A stretch of 64,000 bases of DNA from Rhabditoides inermis (Eukaryota > Nematoda > Chromadorea > Rhabditida > Rhabditidae), in NCBI GenBank assembly GCA_963966185.1, contig CAWZYM010000277.1, positions 124,001-188,000 on the forward strand, read 5' to 3'. The position numbers and the translations under genes are program-made. Shown here piece by piece: positions 1 through 10,607 of the stretch (its first letter is position 1; the number at the start of each line of letters is the position of its first letter). The notes under the pieces are model-generated. The model saw only the letters and a list, made by a program, of their open reading frames with translations. It had not been told where the DNA came from and ran no database searches.

Positions 1-883
1 GAGAAGCCGGGCCGGCGAACTAGCAGGGCTCGCGCCACGCCGGTGCCTGTGAGAGCGGCGAGTGCGAGGACGACTAGGAAGGTATGGTGGATTCGGTGGA
101 TGAGTGGAGTCAGTGTGCAGGTGGCGGCTGTGGTGGAGGAGCGCCCGCTCGCGTCGATGCCAGTGCGCAAGGAGGAGGTGAAGACAGAGTCGCAGGCCGC
201 CAACGAGGACCAGCAGGTGGGGAGGGAGGGGAGAAAGAGAGAGAGGAGGAGGGAGGGAGAGTGTGTGTGAGAGAGAGAGGTGTGGAGAGAGAGAGGGAGG
301 GAGGGAGGAAGGGAGAGAGGTGTGAAAAAGAGAGGTGGGGAGAGAGAGAGTGTGAAAAAGAGAGGTGGGGAGAGAGAGAAGGAGAAAAGAGAAAAGAAAG
401 AGATGCAACCTGTGCTTCAGATGTTCTTCGAGTCCCGCTTCACTTCGGGCAAGCAGGTGCAGGCGGCGTCGCAGGAGCTGCCCCCGGAGGGATCGACCGA
501 GTATGACAGGATTCTGATGGAGACGACTGTACGAATGGTGCGTGGATCGAATGAAACGGGTAGGAACGATGTATTTTCAGGAGAACATAGTGCAGTTTGT
601 GGACATTGAGCGTCGGTCGCAGGCGGTGCGCGCGAGTGTCGAGCGGACGCCCGCTCCCTCGAGGGCGGGCAGCGGTGGCTGCGGCAGGGCAGATGTCACC
701 CAGGGAGCGAGGGCCAATTTCAAGAGGTTCAAGAAAGTGAGGCGAAGGAAATGAGAACACTGAGTAGGTTGTTGGTTGCAGGCGTCGCAGGGTCGCTTCA
801 ACACGACGCTGACTGGTGGCCCGTGCCCAGTGGATCTGATTGACCATGGACGCGTGCGGAGGGATGTGGTCATGTGCGACTGA
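1..883 (+). CDS. 3' part of a gene, C-terminus weakly Nibrin-like
   Basis: Five exons join in phase 0: 1-81, 121-216, 421-528, 581-736 and 782-883, ending in TGA at 881-883. The 5' end lies outside the window. The product is basic at its visible start (many Arg/Ala/Thr) and then has a Glu-rich stretch. The fourth exon begins ENIVQFVDIERRS and ends NFKRFKK. The last exon is short and ends RRDVVMCD. The NFKRFKK motif, followed some 20 residues later by DLIDH, recalls the NFKKFKK...DLIAH segment near the C-terminus of vertebrate Nibrin (NBS1), but the long tail of Nibrin is missing. That assignment is inference from a short motif and could be wrong. Introns 217-420 and 529-580 are short; the former is almost pure GA repeat. 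Exon 2 has degraded copies inside the myosin gene at 6837-6950. Confidence 0.6.
217..420 (+). repeat. GA-rich microsatellite intron
   Basis: This intron of the first gene is almost entirely purine on the + strand (GAGA, GGGA, and two direct copies of a block reading AAAAAGAGAGGTGGGGAGAG). It has no pyrimidine tract except just before the acceptor CTTCAG. Confidence 0.8.
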
Positions 884-1336
884 AGTGGCGGTGGCGGTGA
901 GCAGGGTACTGTAGGTTACGGTAGAGATTTTCGTTGATTGATTGTTTGATACTCAATATACAGATTTACTGGTTGTCGTAAAACAGATCTTTTTATATTT
1001 ACTATTCACTCGTATTGTTGTATGCATCCCGATTTTCTTGCAGATTGTATAGCGATTTTCTTCTTGTAAAATTCTTGAGTGAGATAAAATGCTTCGGGCA
1101 CACCTGGTTGCAGAACTCCTTTATTTAAGAAAGAATGGAGGTAGATGAAATCATGCTTTAAATTTTAACGTGAAACGATTCGGGTAAACAGGGATTTCAA
1201 TCTAGCATTCTTTGAAGAGTATTTTTGGAACTAACTACAGTCTACGATACAAAAACAAACTGGAACATCTAATTGGTAAAACTGGGGAAAGGAATGTAAG
1301 AGGGGATAGGGGAATGTAAGTATGCGTGGAAGTGAT
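884..1336. other. Intergenic space between convergent genes
   Basis: This is AT-rich DNA between the stop codon of the + gene and the stop codon of the - strand myosin gene, so it holds both 3' UTRs. On the - strand an AATAAA polyadenylation signal lies at 1120-1125, about 215 bases past the myosin stop. I see no further gene. Confidence 0.6.
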
Positions 1337-4300
1337 CTAGCACTCGTCGGCAGGAGCATCGTAGTCAACATTGTCCTCATCCTGGTAGCGCGGCTTGGCG
1401 ATCTCCTCGTCTTCCTCGGGGAAGTTGCCGTTGCCAGAGTGGACAGAGTGCGCGTGCGAGGACGACGGCGAAAACTCTGCGTACTCCATCGAAGTGCTGC
1501 TGCCGAATCCGGCGCGGCGGTTGCCGGTGCGCGCCGCGCGCAGGCTCTGCTGCAGCGCGATCTTCTCCTGCCGCATCTTCTCCATGTCCGCGTCGTTGGC
1601 GTCGATGGTGCGCTGCAGGTTGCGCGTCTTCTTGCGCTCCTTGTCCAGATCCTCCTCCACCTCCTGCTTGATGATCTTGAGGTGGAACAGCTTGTCCTGG
1701 AGCGAGTTGGCCTGCAATGAATGAGATGAGATCAAATCCTAGTGGTTCGGTCTCACCTGCTCCTTGGCCATCTTGCTCTCGGCGTTGGCTTCGTCGAGCT
1801 GCACCTGCAGGTCCTTGACCGAGTTCTCGAGCTTGCGCGCCGCCCTCGAGTGGCGCTGCTTCTCCTGCTCCTCGGTGTACAGGCTGGACTCGGCGGCGTG
1901 GGCGCGAGCCTCGGCGGCCGCGAGCTCCTTGCGCAGACGCGACGCCTCGGCAGACTCGGACTCGATGTGACGCGCGCGCGCCTCCTTCCACTCGCGCTCC
2001 ATAGCGTCCTAAAAATCTATTCAATCCACGTCTGGAATACCTTCCAACTACACTACTGGCGCATGCCTTCCAACCGAACTACTTCGGACACAGTTTCCGA
2101 TGGGGTTAGATTTATTGGTGGTAGGGTGGTGCTCGTACCTTCTCGGTCTCGAGGCGCTCGCTGACGCGTCGCTCGGCGGCCAACTCGGACGAGAGCGACT
2201 CGACCTGCGACTGCGCCTTGCGGTACTTGTCCGAGAGCAGCTCGGCCTCGGTCTGCTCCTCCTCCAGATCGAACTGCAGCTCCGAGATCCGCGACTCGAG
2301 CCTATGGAAGAGAAGTGATGCAATATTGCGTCAGTGCTCACCTCCGGCGCTCCTCGCTCGACACTCCGGCGCGGCTGTTGTCCAGCTTGTCGGCGAGTTC
2401 GTCGCGTTCCGTCTCGGCCTTCCTCTTGCCGTGCTGCGCGGTGACCAGGTCGTCCTCGATGCGCTTGAGCTCTGCCTCGAGCAGGCGAACCCTGGAAGGA
2501 CACTGTAGGAAGGAGGATGGGTGGCGACTCACTTCTTCTCGGCGTCCCTGGAAGCGGCGAGCGCCTCGTTCATCTGAGCGCGCGCCTCCTCGCCTTCCGC
2601 GTTGGCCTCCTCCACGGAGCGTTGCGCGCGGCGAACCTGGCGGGTCATGTCCTCCACCTCCTTGAGCAGCTTCTCGATCTGCGCGGTTTGGTCTTCGGCG
2701 GCCATCTCTGCCTTCTTCCTTCCAGCCAGAGCGGAGGCACGCGCCTTGCGCTCAGCGTCCAGCTCGTCCTCCAGCTCGCGCATCTTCTTGAGCGCCTTGG
2801 CCATCTTCTCCTCGTGCTCCTCGTCGCGCTGCGCCCGCTCGCGCTCCCACTCGGCGCGCGCCGCCTGCCAGTTCACCTCCACGCGGCTCTTGCCGTCCTC
2901 GGCCAGAGTCACCGCGTCCTCGAGCTCGATGATCTAAAGAGAATCATTATTATGATAAGAGAGAGGTAGAGAGAGTCTCACCTGCTCCCTGAAGCGGGCA
3001 ATGTCCTCCTCGGCGCGACGCTTGAACTTCTCCAGCTCGAACGCCGTCTTGCCGACGTCGTCCTGATTGGAGGCTAGCGTGTCGATCTCCTGCTGCAGCG
3101 TCCTCTTGGCCCGCTCCAGCTCGTCGCAGCGTGTCTCGAGAGTCTCGCGCTCGCGCTGCTCGGTCAGCACGCGGCTCTCGGCGTCCCTCTTCTCAGCGGC
3201 GGCCGCGTCCCTCTCTCGCTCCGCCCTCTGCACCGCCTGCTCCCTCTCGGCCAGCTGCTGCTCCCACTTCCGCTGCCGCCTCTCCGCGTCCTTGGCCGTG
3301 CCGGTGGCCGCCTCCAGCTCCACTGCCAGGTCCTCGGCCTCCTGTTGCGCCTTCTTCTTGGCGGCCTTCTCGCGGTCGCGAGTAGACTCGGCCTCTTCGC
3401 GCTTCTGTCTCTCGGCCTGGATGTCTCTCTCGAGGCGGCGACGCGTCTCCTCTTCCTTGGTGGCGGCCTCCTCCTCGAGGCGCGTCTTCATCTCGTCCAT
3501 CTCCTTGCGAATGAATTCACGCTCTTTCTCGGCCTTCTCGCGTATCACGTTCCACTCTTCCACCTGCTCCTTCTCGGCAGAGAGCTCGTCTTCCAGAGAG
3601 CGAATGCGCTGTGCGAGGGCGGTCGAGCGGCGAGACTCCTCCTGGAATGGTGTTGGTGTGGATGAGAGAGAGAGGGGGGAGGAGGGAGAAGGGTAGAATG
3701 GATTAGTGTACCTCCGCCCTATCTCTGGCCTCCTCGGCGCGCAGCTCGGCCGCGGCGACCATCTTGTCGAGTTGTTGGAGCGCGTCGTCGCTGCTCTCCT
3801 TGGCGCGCACCAGCTCATCGGCCTCGGCTGCCATCTGTAACCAAGGTGGCTAGAGAGTCCTTCATCTATCCACGTGCCTTGACGTGCTTCTGCCTGAGCT
3901 GATCGGCTTCCTGCCGCGCCATGGTCTCCTTGCTGGTCATGTCGTTGAGCATCTGCTCGGCCAGCCGCCGGCGCTTCTCCTGATCGCACTTTGCCTTCTC
4001 CATTGCGGCCAGCTGCGTCTTGAGCTCTTCCACCTGAATGGGTTGGATGAGTAGGCGAGAGAGAGAGAGAGAGAAAGAAAGAGTAGGAAGACGGCACCTG
4101 GGAGAGCAGAGCATCCCGCTGCTTTTCCAGCTGCTGTTTGCACTGGTTGAGCCGGGCGATCTCCTGCTGCAGCTTGTCGAGGTTCGCGGCGTGCTTCGAC
4201 TTGAGCTGCTCCACCCTCTCCTCGTGCGCCCTGTGCGTCTCGCCCAGCTGCCGCTGCGCGTTCTCCAGCTCCTGCTGCGCCAGAGTGTGCTGCTCGGCGT

Positions 4301-6311
4301 GCTTGGCGTGGCTGTCGTCGCGCTCGTCCAGCTCCGCCTTATAGGCAGCCAGCTCGTCCCGGTGCGCTTTCAGGGCGCGTTCTCTGGAGGAGAGAGATGT
4401 TTGGATGAGGGACAGAGTGAAGACGAAAAAGAGAGAGAGAGAGAGAGAGACTCACTTGGCGGCTTTCTCCGCAGCCAAGTCGTCCTTGGCATCCTCCAAC
4501 ACGGCGAGCAGCTCCGATGCCTTCTTCTCGGCCGCCTGCCGCTGCGACTGCTCCTCGGAGAACCTGGAAGGAGAAGTGTTAGGTGTACGGTAGGATACAG
4601 TACCTGTGCTGCACGTCGGCGCACTCCCTGTCCTTGCGAGCGAGCGCGTCCCTGATGTCGGCGGCGCGCTTCTCCGCCTCCTCCCTCTTCTCGATCTCCT
4701 CGCGGTACGAGTTCTCCAGCTGTCGGCGGATCGTCTCCAGGGCGGTCAGAGACTGCCTGTCCTTCTCAGATTGTTCGATCAGCTCCTGCTCCTTGGCCGC
4801 AGCCGCCTTCAGCTGCTTCCTCAGACGGTGCGTCTCCTGCTCCAGCTCGGCCAGCTGGCTGGCCACAGACTCGTGCTTCTTCTCCATGTCGTGCTTCTCT
4901 GAGATGGCCTGAAGGATAGGCTATGATGGTGAAGGATGCGGTGGTGAATCTATGATGTCATACTGTTGGAGAGGATACAGCGTCGATGCGGTAGGATACA
5001 GTATAGATACCTTGCCAGCGTCGGACTGCAGCTCCTCGGCCTGCATCTCCAGCTGGCGCAGCTTCTGCTCGATCGCCACCTTGTCCATAACGGCCTTTGC
5101 CTGCTTCTCGTCCTGCTTCTTCAGCTTGTGCGTCAGAGAGGAGACGGAGTGCTGAAAGAGTATTGAGGGAGGAGAGAGAGAGAGAGAGAGGGAGAGAGAG
5201 AGAGGGAGGAGGGAGGGAAGTACCTGCATCTCCTTGAGCTGCTTCTCCATCTCTGCGGCGCGCTGCGCCTCGCTCTTGTTCTCGCTCTCCAGCTGCTCGA
5301 GCGTCTGCTTGAGTCGCTCGTTGTGCTTGAGCATGGAGATGCGTCCCTCCTCGGCCGCCGCGCGCAACACACTCTCCTGATCCAGCTGCGAGCGGAGCAC
5401 GTCCATGTCGGTGGACAGCCGGTCGATCTGGTCGGTGCACTGCGTGAGGGCCGACTGGGTGGTGTGCAGGCGGGTCGCCGTGTCGCGCAGCTCTACTTCT
5501 TTCGCCGCCATCGCTTCTTCGGAGTGAGTCACGGAGAGCAGCGGCTTCACCTGGAAGGGAAGTCAGTCAGTGAAGTCAGTGTTCAAGTATAGCACTCTCC
5601 TTCCCACTCTTTTCCTATATTTCACTCTTTTGCTCTCATCTCTCTTTTTCTCTTCTATCTTGTTCCTGTCTATCACTTGAAACGGACTTGGGACAGATGG
5701 CCTCACCCTGTTGAAGAGCCGCCACCACTGCCACTCGCGGACGCGGATCCACGCAAGGCCGTTCCTCTGGATCACCTTGATGAGCTGCTCCTGCTCTTTG
5801 CGCTTCTTCACACTCTGCTGCACCAAGTAGCGACGGCAGGTCGCCTGAAAAAAATGGATGGGATACTACTGTTTCTGTTAGTTAGTAAATTGGTTGATTG
5901 TTCTTCTCAATCTCCCGTGATCTTACCTGCAGTTGGATGACCATCTCAGAGAGATGCTTGTCGCGCATCTGTTCGAGAACGGCCAGACATCCCGCCTTGA
6001 AGAACACCTGAAACGAGGGGCTACAGTAATCCTAAGGGTGACGGAAATCAAATCATTCTTTTACCGTAATACTAAGGGAACGAAGTATGTCAAATTATTC
6101 TCCTACCGTAATTCTAAGGGAACCAAGCAGGTCAAATTATTCTCCTGGCGTATTCTACCTTGGTGTGTCCGATGCAGTAGACCTTCTTGTCGGCGTCGAT
6201 GTGATTGAGCACGTTTGTCACAGCCACCTTGCCGTCCATGAATGCGGCAGGGTTCACGCCGCGCGCGAGAAGCGACTCGTAGCGGTTGCGGAAGTCCTGA
6301 GAGAGAGAGAG

Positions 6312-6368
<57 letters not shown>

Positions 6369-7978
6369 GAAAGAGAGGGAGAGAAAAAGAGGGAAAGAGG
6401 GGGAGGGAGGGAGAGAGATAGGTAGGAAGGGTACCTGGAAGGTCATCCTGTTGGGGTAGCCCTTCCGGCAGATGCGAATACCCTCCATCACGCCGTTGCA
6501 GCTCAGCTGATCCAGCACCAGACGGTTCACCAGGTGGTTCGGCTGGAAAGGAAGTCTCTCTCCCCCTCTCTCTCTCTCTCCTCTCTCTTTCCCTCTCCCT
6601 CCCCCACCTTCTTGTCGTGGTTGGGGATGATGCAGCGCACAAAGTGGGGGTTGGTGTTGTTGAGTGTGGTCATGAGCTTGTTGAGCTGTTCCTTGTGTGT
6701 CTGCGACACGGTGCGGAACATGCCCTTCTTGATGCGAGCGCCGAAGGGAGAGGAGGAGCCAGACTGCTGCGTCATCAGACCGTTGAAGTCGGCTGGAAGG
6801 GGAGAGGGTGGGGACATAAAAAGTGAGAAGAGAGATATGCCGGTGCGCAAGAAGGAGGTGAGACGGAGTTGCAGACAACGAGGACCAGAAGGTGAGGGGA
6901 GAGGGGAAGACGGAGTGGCAGGCCGTCAACGAGGACCAGGTTGGGAGAAAGAAAGGGAGGGAGGGAGGGAGGGAGGGAGGGAGGGAGGGAGGGAGGGAGG
7001 GAGGGAGGGAGGGAGGGAGGGAGGGAGGGAGAGAGGAGGAGGAGGAGAGAGAGAGTCGCTCACCGTTCTTCCAGATGTCCTGCACGAGCGGCTGCGCGCT
7101 GTTCTGCAACAGCTGCACACAGCTCTCATTGAGCGGATCCATGTTCTTGTGGCGCCACTCGGCAGCCGAATAGTCTACCCGACCCGCGTAGTGGATCACC
7201 GAGAAGTCGTGCCTGATGGTGAGGTAGCCACGCCCAGTTAGGTTCCGCCCATCAAGCTCCGCTCACACAACAACAAGATTCTTTCTAGAATCTGTCTTCT
7301 CGTCCCGCGCCCACTCACTTGCTCTTGGCATCGGGCTTGGGCACGATGTACTTGGGGTGGTCCCGGTGGGCGGAGTGCAGTTTGGAGACGAACGATTGGT
7401 CGGTGGCCATTGGGAAGAGGCACTCCTCGTCCAAGAGGGATAGGATGCCCATCGGACGGTCGATCAGGTCGATGCACGGCTGCAGGTCCAGGCCAAAGTC
7501 GATGAACGTCCATTCTAGGCCCTCGCGCTGGTACTCCTGGAGAGGGGGGGGGGGGTGAGAGAGGAAGAGAGAGAAAGAAAGAAAGAGAGAGAGAGAGAGG
7601 GGCGGACCTCCTGCTCCTGGATGAACATGGTCTTGTTGAAGAGCTGCTGCAGCTTCTCGTTCGTCACGTTGATGCACAGCTGCTCGAAGCTGTTCACGTC
7701 GAAGATCTCGAAGCTGCAAGGGGTTGGTCTCTCTCTCTCCCTCTCTCTCTCTCCCTCTCTCTATCTCCCTGTCTCCCTCTCTGCCTACCCAGCGATATCG
7801 AGTATGCCGATGAAGGACACGGCATTGTGGCGGGTCTTGTCGAGCGACTTGTTGATGCGCGCGACCAGCCAGCGGAACAGGCGCTCATAGCACGCGGCGG
7901 CGAGGGACTCGGCAGAGGCGCGAGCCGCCTCGAGCGACTGGTGCCGGACAACGTCCTCGCCCGCGACCTGGAGGGAGG

Positions 7979-8034
<56 letters not shown>

Positions 8035-9963
8035 GCACACCTTGATCTTGGGCTTGAGCAGGGCGCGCATGAACTCTGCCATGTTGACGCCGAGCAGGTG
8101 GCACAGCCTCTGGGCGGCCTCGTCAGAGGAGAGAGACGCCTGCTCGGAGTCGCCGCAGAACGGCAGCTGCCCGAGCAGGAGCACAGAGGAGACGAGACGG
8201 AACACGCCTGGGATAGGTGTACTGGCCATCCTTGTTCTATCCAGTTGTTCCATCCGACCCAACCAACTGTCACCAACTGTTCTTCTCTTCAGTGAGTAAT
8301 AGGGGGAAATTCTACCTGGTCTAACAAAGCCTCTTTTTGACTACAAGTTGTATAAGTGAAGTGATAAGCTACCGTTGATCTCGGCCGCCTCGAATCCCAT
8401 GAGCTGCATGGCGTTGAGAGTGTCTCGGAACTCGGCCGAGTCATCCACGTCTACGATGGGAACATCGCCATTCGAGAGGAAGGAGTAGGAGGAGGGCGAC
8501 GGCTCCAAGGAGAACTCGGCTGGAAAAAAGGGTTTCAGCGACTATAAGTTGACTAGTTTTCCACTGTTATGCGTTCTACTGTTTTCAAAAGTTCCGACGC
8601 CGTGTTGGTAGTGGAAGACTCACTGTGCATGTCTTCAGTAGCACCGCGCAGCAGCTGGTAGAATACGTGGAAGGTGCGCTCGTTGGTGGCCTGTCGCAGC
8701 ACGCGAGTCTTCTCTAGCAGGTAGAACTCGATGTTCGCGCCAGAGATCGCGCCCGCGCCGTCAAAGTGGATGCGGATGAACTTGCCCTGGAAGGGGAGGG
8801 GTGAGAGGGAGAGAGAGAGAGGGGGGTGGGTGGGGGAGAGAGAGAACTCACAAAGCGAGAGGAGTTGTCGTTCTTGACCGTTTTGGAATTGCCGAACGCT
8901 TCAAGAATCGGATTCGCCTGCAGCAGCTGGTCCTCGAGGTTTGCCTGCAATGGTACTCTCTTTCTCTCTCTCTCTCTCTCTCTTTTCTCTCTCTCTCTCT
9001 CTCACTCTACTCACCACCATCTTGTTCATGTCTCCGGGCGCGATGGTGCGTCGGCGGTTGGGGGTGGAGCCAGCAACGTGTGCGAGGTACTGGATCACTT
9101 TCTTCGTGTTCTCTGTCTTACCCGCACCGGACTCGCCACTGAATGAGGTATACGGTACTGTAAGAGTTACTGTACTCACGTGCAGAGGATGCTCTGGTCC
9201 TCCTTGTCGTGGAGCATGTGACGATAGGCGGTATCGGCGACAGCAAAGATGTGCGGTGGCATGTCGCGGCGGTTCTTGCCCCTGCAGGGATTCTCTCCCT
9301 CTCCCCCCCCCTCTCTCTTTCTCTCTCCCCTCTCTCTCTACCTGTACGTCTCGGCCACGGCGAGTGTGTAGATGGGCTGGCGCTGGTACGGGTTCACCAC
9401 CACGCAGAACAGCCCAGAGTACGTCTACAAAATATGCGGTAGATGGGGTACGGTAGCTACAGTACTCACGTAGATCATTCCAGAGTTGTAGCGCTGGCGG
9501 AGGTTGTGCAGCACCGACGCCTCGTTGAGAAACGTGAGGTCGGCCATGTCCTCGACCTAGAGAGAGAGAGAGACGGTCTCGGTCGATCCAGTCAGATTTC
9601 CGAACCTTCTCGAACTTTGGCGGGTTCGGCTTCTGCATATCGTCGCGCAGCACGCGCCTCTTCTCGCCCGTCTCCAGCACCTTGCAGTCGATCGTGCCAT
9701 CTGAAATCGATCGATAATCAATCGATACTGTAGTCTACCGTACCGTCGTTCTCGGTGTCGCTGAGCATGGATGCCAGGGTGAAGACGTCGCGTTCGTGTG
9801 GAATCCACACGAGCTTCTTGGCCGACCACTCGGCGTGCACCGTCGGATCAGACCAGCCGGTCGACGAGCGCTTCGACTACGGATATCGATCGATTATCGA
9901 TCGAATATCGATCAGACTCACCCGCAGAAAGGCCATCCCGTCCTCGGAGTCACTCGCGCTCAT
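1337..9963 (-). CDS. nmy: Non-muscle myosin II heavy chain
   Basis: This is a conventional two-headed myosin motor that binds actin and hydrolyses ATP, with a rod for filament assembly. In cells it drives cytokinesis and cortical contraction. The start is [14 protein letters not shown] at 9963; exon 1 is 9922-9963, exon 2 is 9744-9876. Visible in order are: SH3-like [20 protein letters not shown], the P-loop [14 protein letters not shown] (about 9140-9180), switch-1 region NDNSSRF, switch-2 LDIAGFEIF, actin-binding [13 protein letters not shown], the SH1-helix region [18 protein letters not shown], the converter, one or two IQ-like segments ([20 protein letters not shown]), then a long coiled coil ending in a non-helical tailpiece with [14 protein letters not shown]. 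Length is about that of the family (near 2,000 residues). The non-helical tail and lack of a muscle-type C-terminus argue for the non-muscle class; nmy-1 versus nmy-2 cannot be told here. About 30 introns, many filled with GA/CT repeats. A 5' UTR intron lies at 10000-10044. Confidence 0.95.
6301..6420 (+). repeat. (GA)n microsatellite in myosin intron
   Basis: A run of GA dinucleotides of about 60 bases is followed by imperfect GAAA/GGGA. On the myosin sense strand this is CT-rich and lies next to the 3' splice site. Confidence 0.9.
6837..6950 (+). repeat. Two degraded copies of exon 2 of the first gene
   Basis: Positions 6837-6900 repeat exon 2 (121-216) and its donor from ATGCCGGTGCGCAAG onward with scattered changes and a deletion. 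Positions 6901-6950 repeat its second half again (GACGGAGTGGCAGGCC, AACGAGGACCAG). The copies sit in a myosin intron, antisense to myosin, and directly precede a (GGGA)n tract, as exon 2 itself precedes a GGGA/GA tract. Confidence 0.8.
6952..7032 (+). repeat. (GGGA)n tandem repeat
   Basis: About 19 copies of the tetranucleotide GGGA/GAGG in a myosin intron; the G-rich strand is the + strand. Confidence 0.95.
7983..8031 (+). repeat. (GA)n microsatellite
   Basis: A near-perfect GA run in a myosin intron. Confidence 0.95.
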
Positions 9964-10607
9964 CGTCGGATGAGGATGATGAGATCACAACGATAGCGCC
10001 TGGAGAGAAACGTGTAGAAAGGAGGGATGAAGAGGGAGGCCCACCTTCCAGTGCGCAGACACAGAAGGCGAATGGCTGACGAGTGGTCTGCATCGCGTCT
10101 CGTCAACCCCTGTCATTTCAGGAAAATTGCTAGACGAAGCAAATGTCTGATTCATAGAGCAGTTTTTGAATTATCATAATTAGAGAGATCTCGCTCTCAT
10201 CGCGTTCCGCTGTCACGCAGTTTCGAGAAAACGGTCAGAGTCCGTGTCTACTGTGACGTATCATCAGTTCCGTCCCATTAGTGTTGTTTTATTTTGTTTT
10301 CGTAAATTTGCTTGTTTCTTTGTTCGTACTACTTTTTTGTCGAAATTTCTTTTCCACAAATACAGAGAAGTTTTGAAACAACAATTCTGTCTTTGATTGC
10401 CATAGTTCTGACGGTTGCAACATGCTATTTCGAACCTGTCCGCGTTTCGTATGTTTTCTCGCCTCGCTTTTCTTTCAGCGGGATCTCAATGAAAAACGTT
10501 TTCAGAACATGTCCGCCTAAATAGGTTGCCGCATTCTGTTGTGGTACCTGTTAACGACGTGAGAAGAGATTTATTGAAAAATTCTATTGTGACAACCAAC
10601 TACAAAC
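9964..10607. promoter_or_regulatory. Shared upstream region of divergent myosin and UTP20 genes
   Basis: The two start codons face away from each other with 644 bases between them. On the - strand a 45-base 5' UTR intron (10000-10044, donor GTGGGC, acceptor CTCCAG) belongs to myosin. At 10253-10262 there is TGACGTATCA, which resembles a CRE/AP-1 site. I see no clear TATA box for either gene. A bidirectional promoter is inferred from position only. Confidence 0.45.

Noticed and set aside
1322..1720. Open frames on the + strand opposite the myosin rod
   Set aside because: They are antisense shadows of GC-rich coiled-coil codons; the - strand frame carries recognisable myosin.
6952..7032. Long open frames in GGGA, GA and CT repeats (GGRE, RERE, SLSL proteins)
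   Set aside because: Simple repeats lack stop codons by composition; they lie in introns of clear genes and encode no domain.
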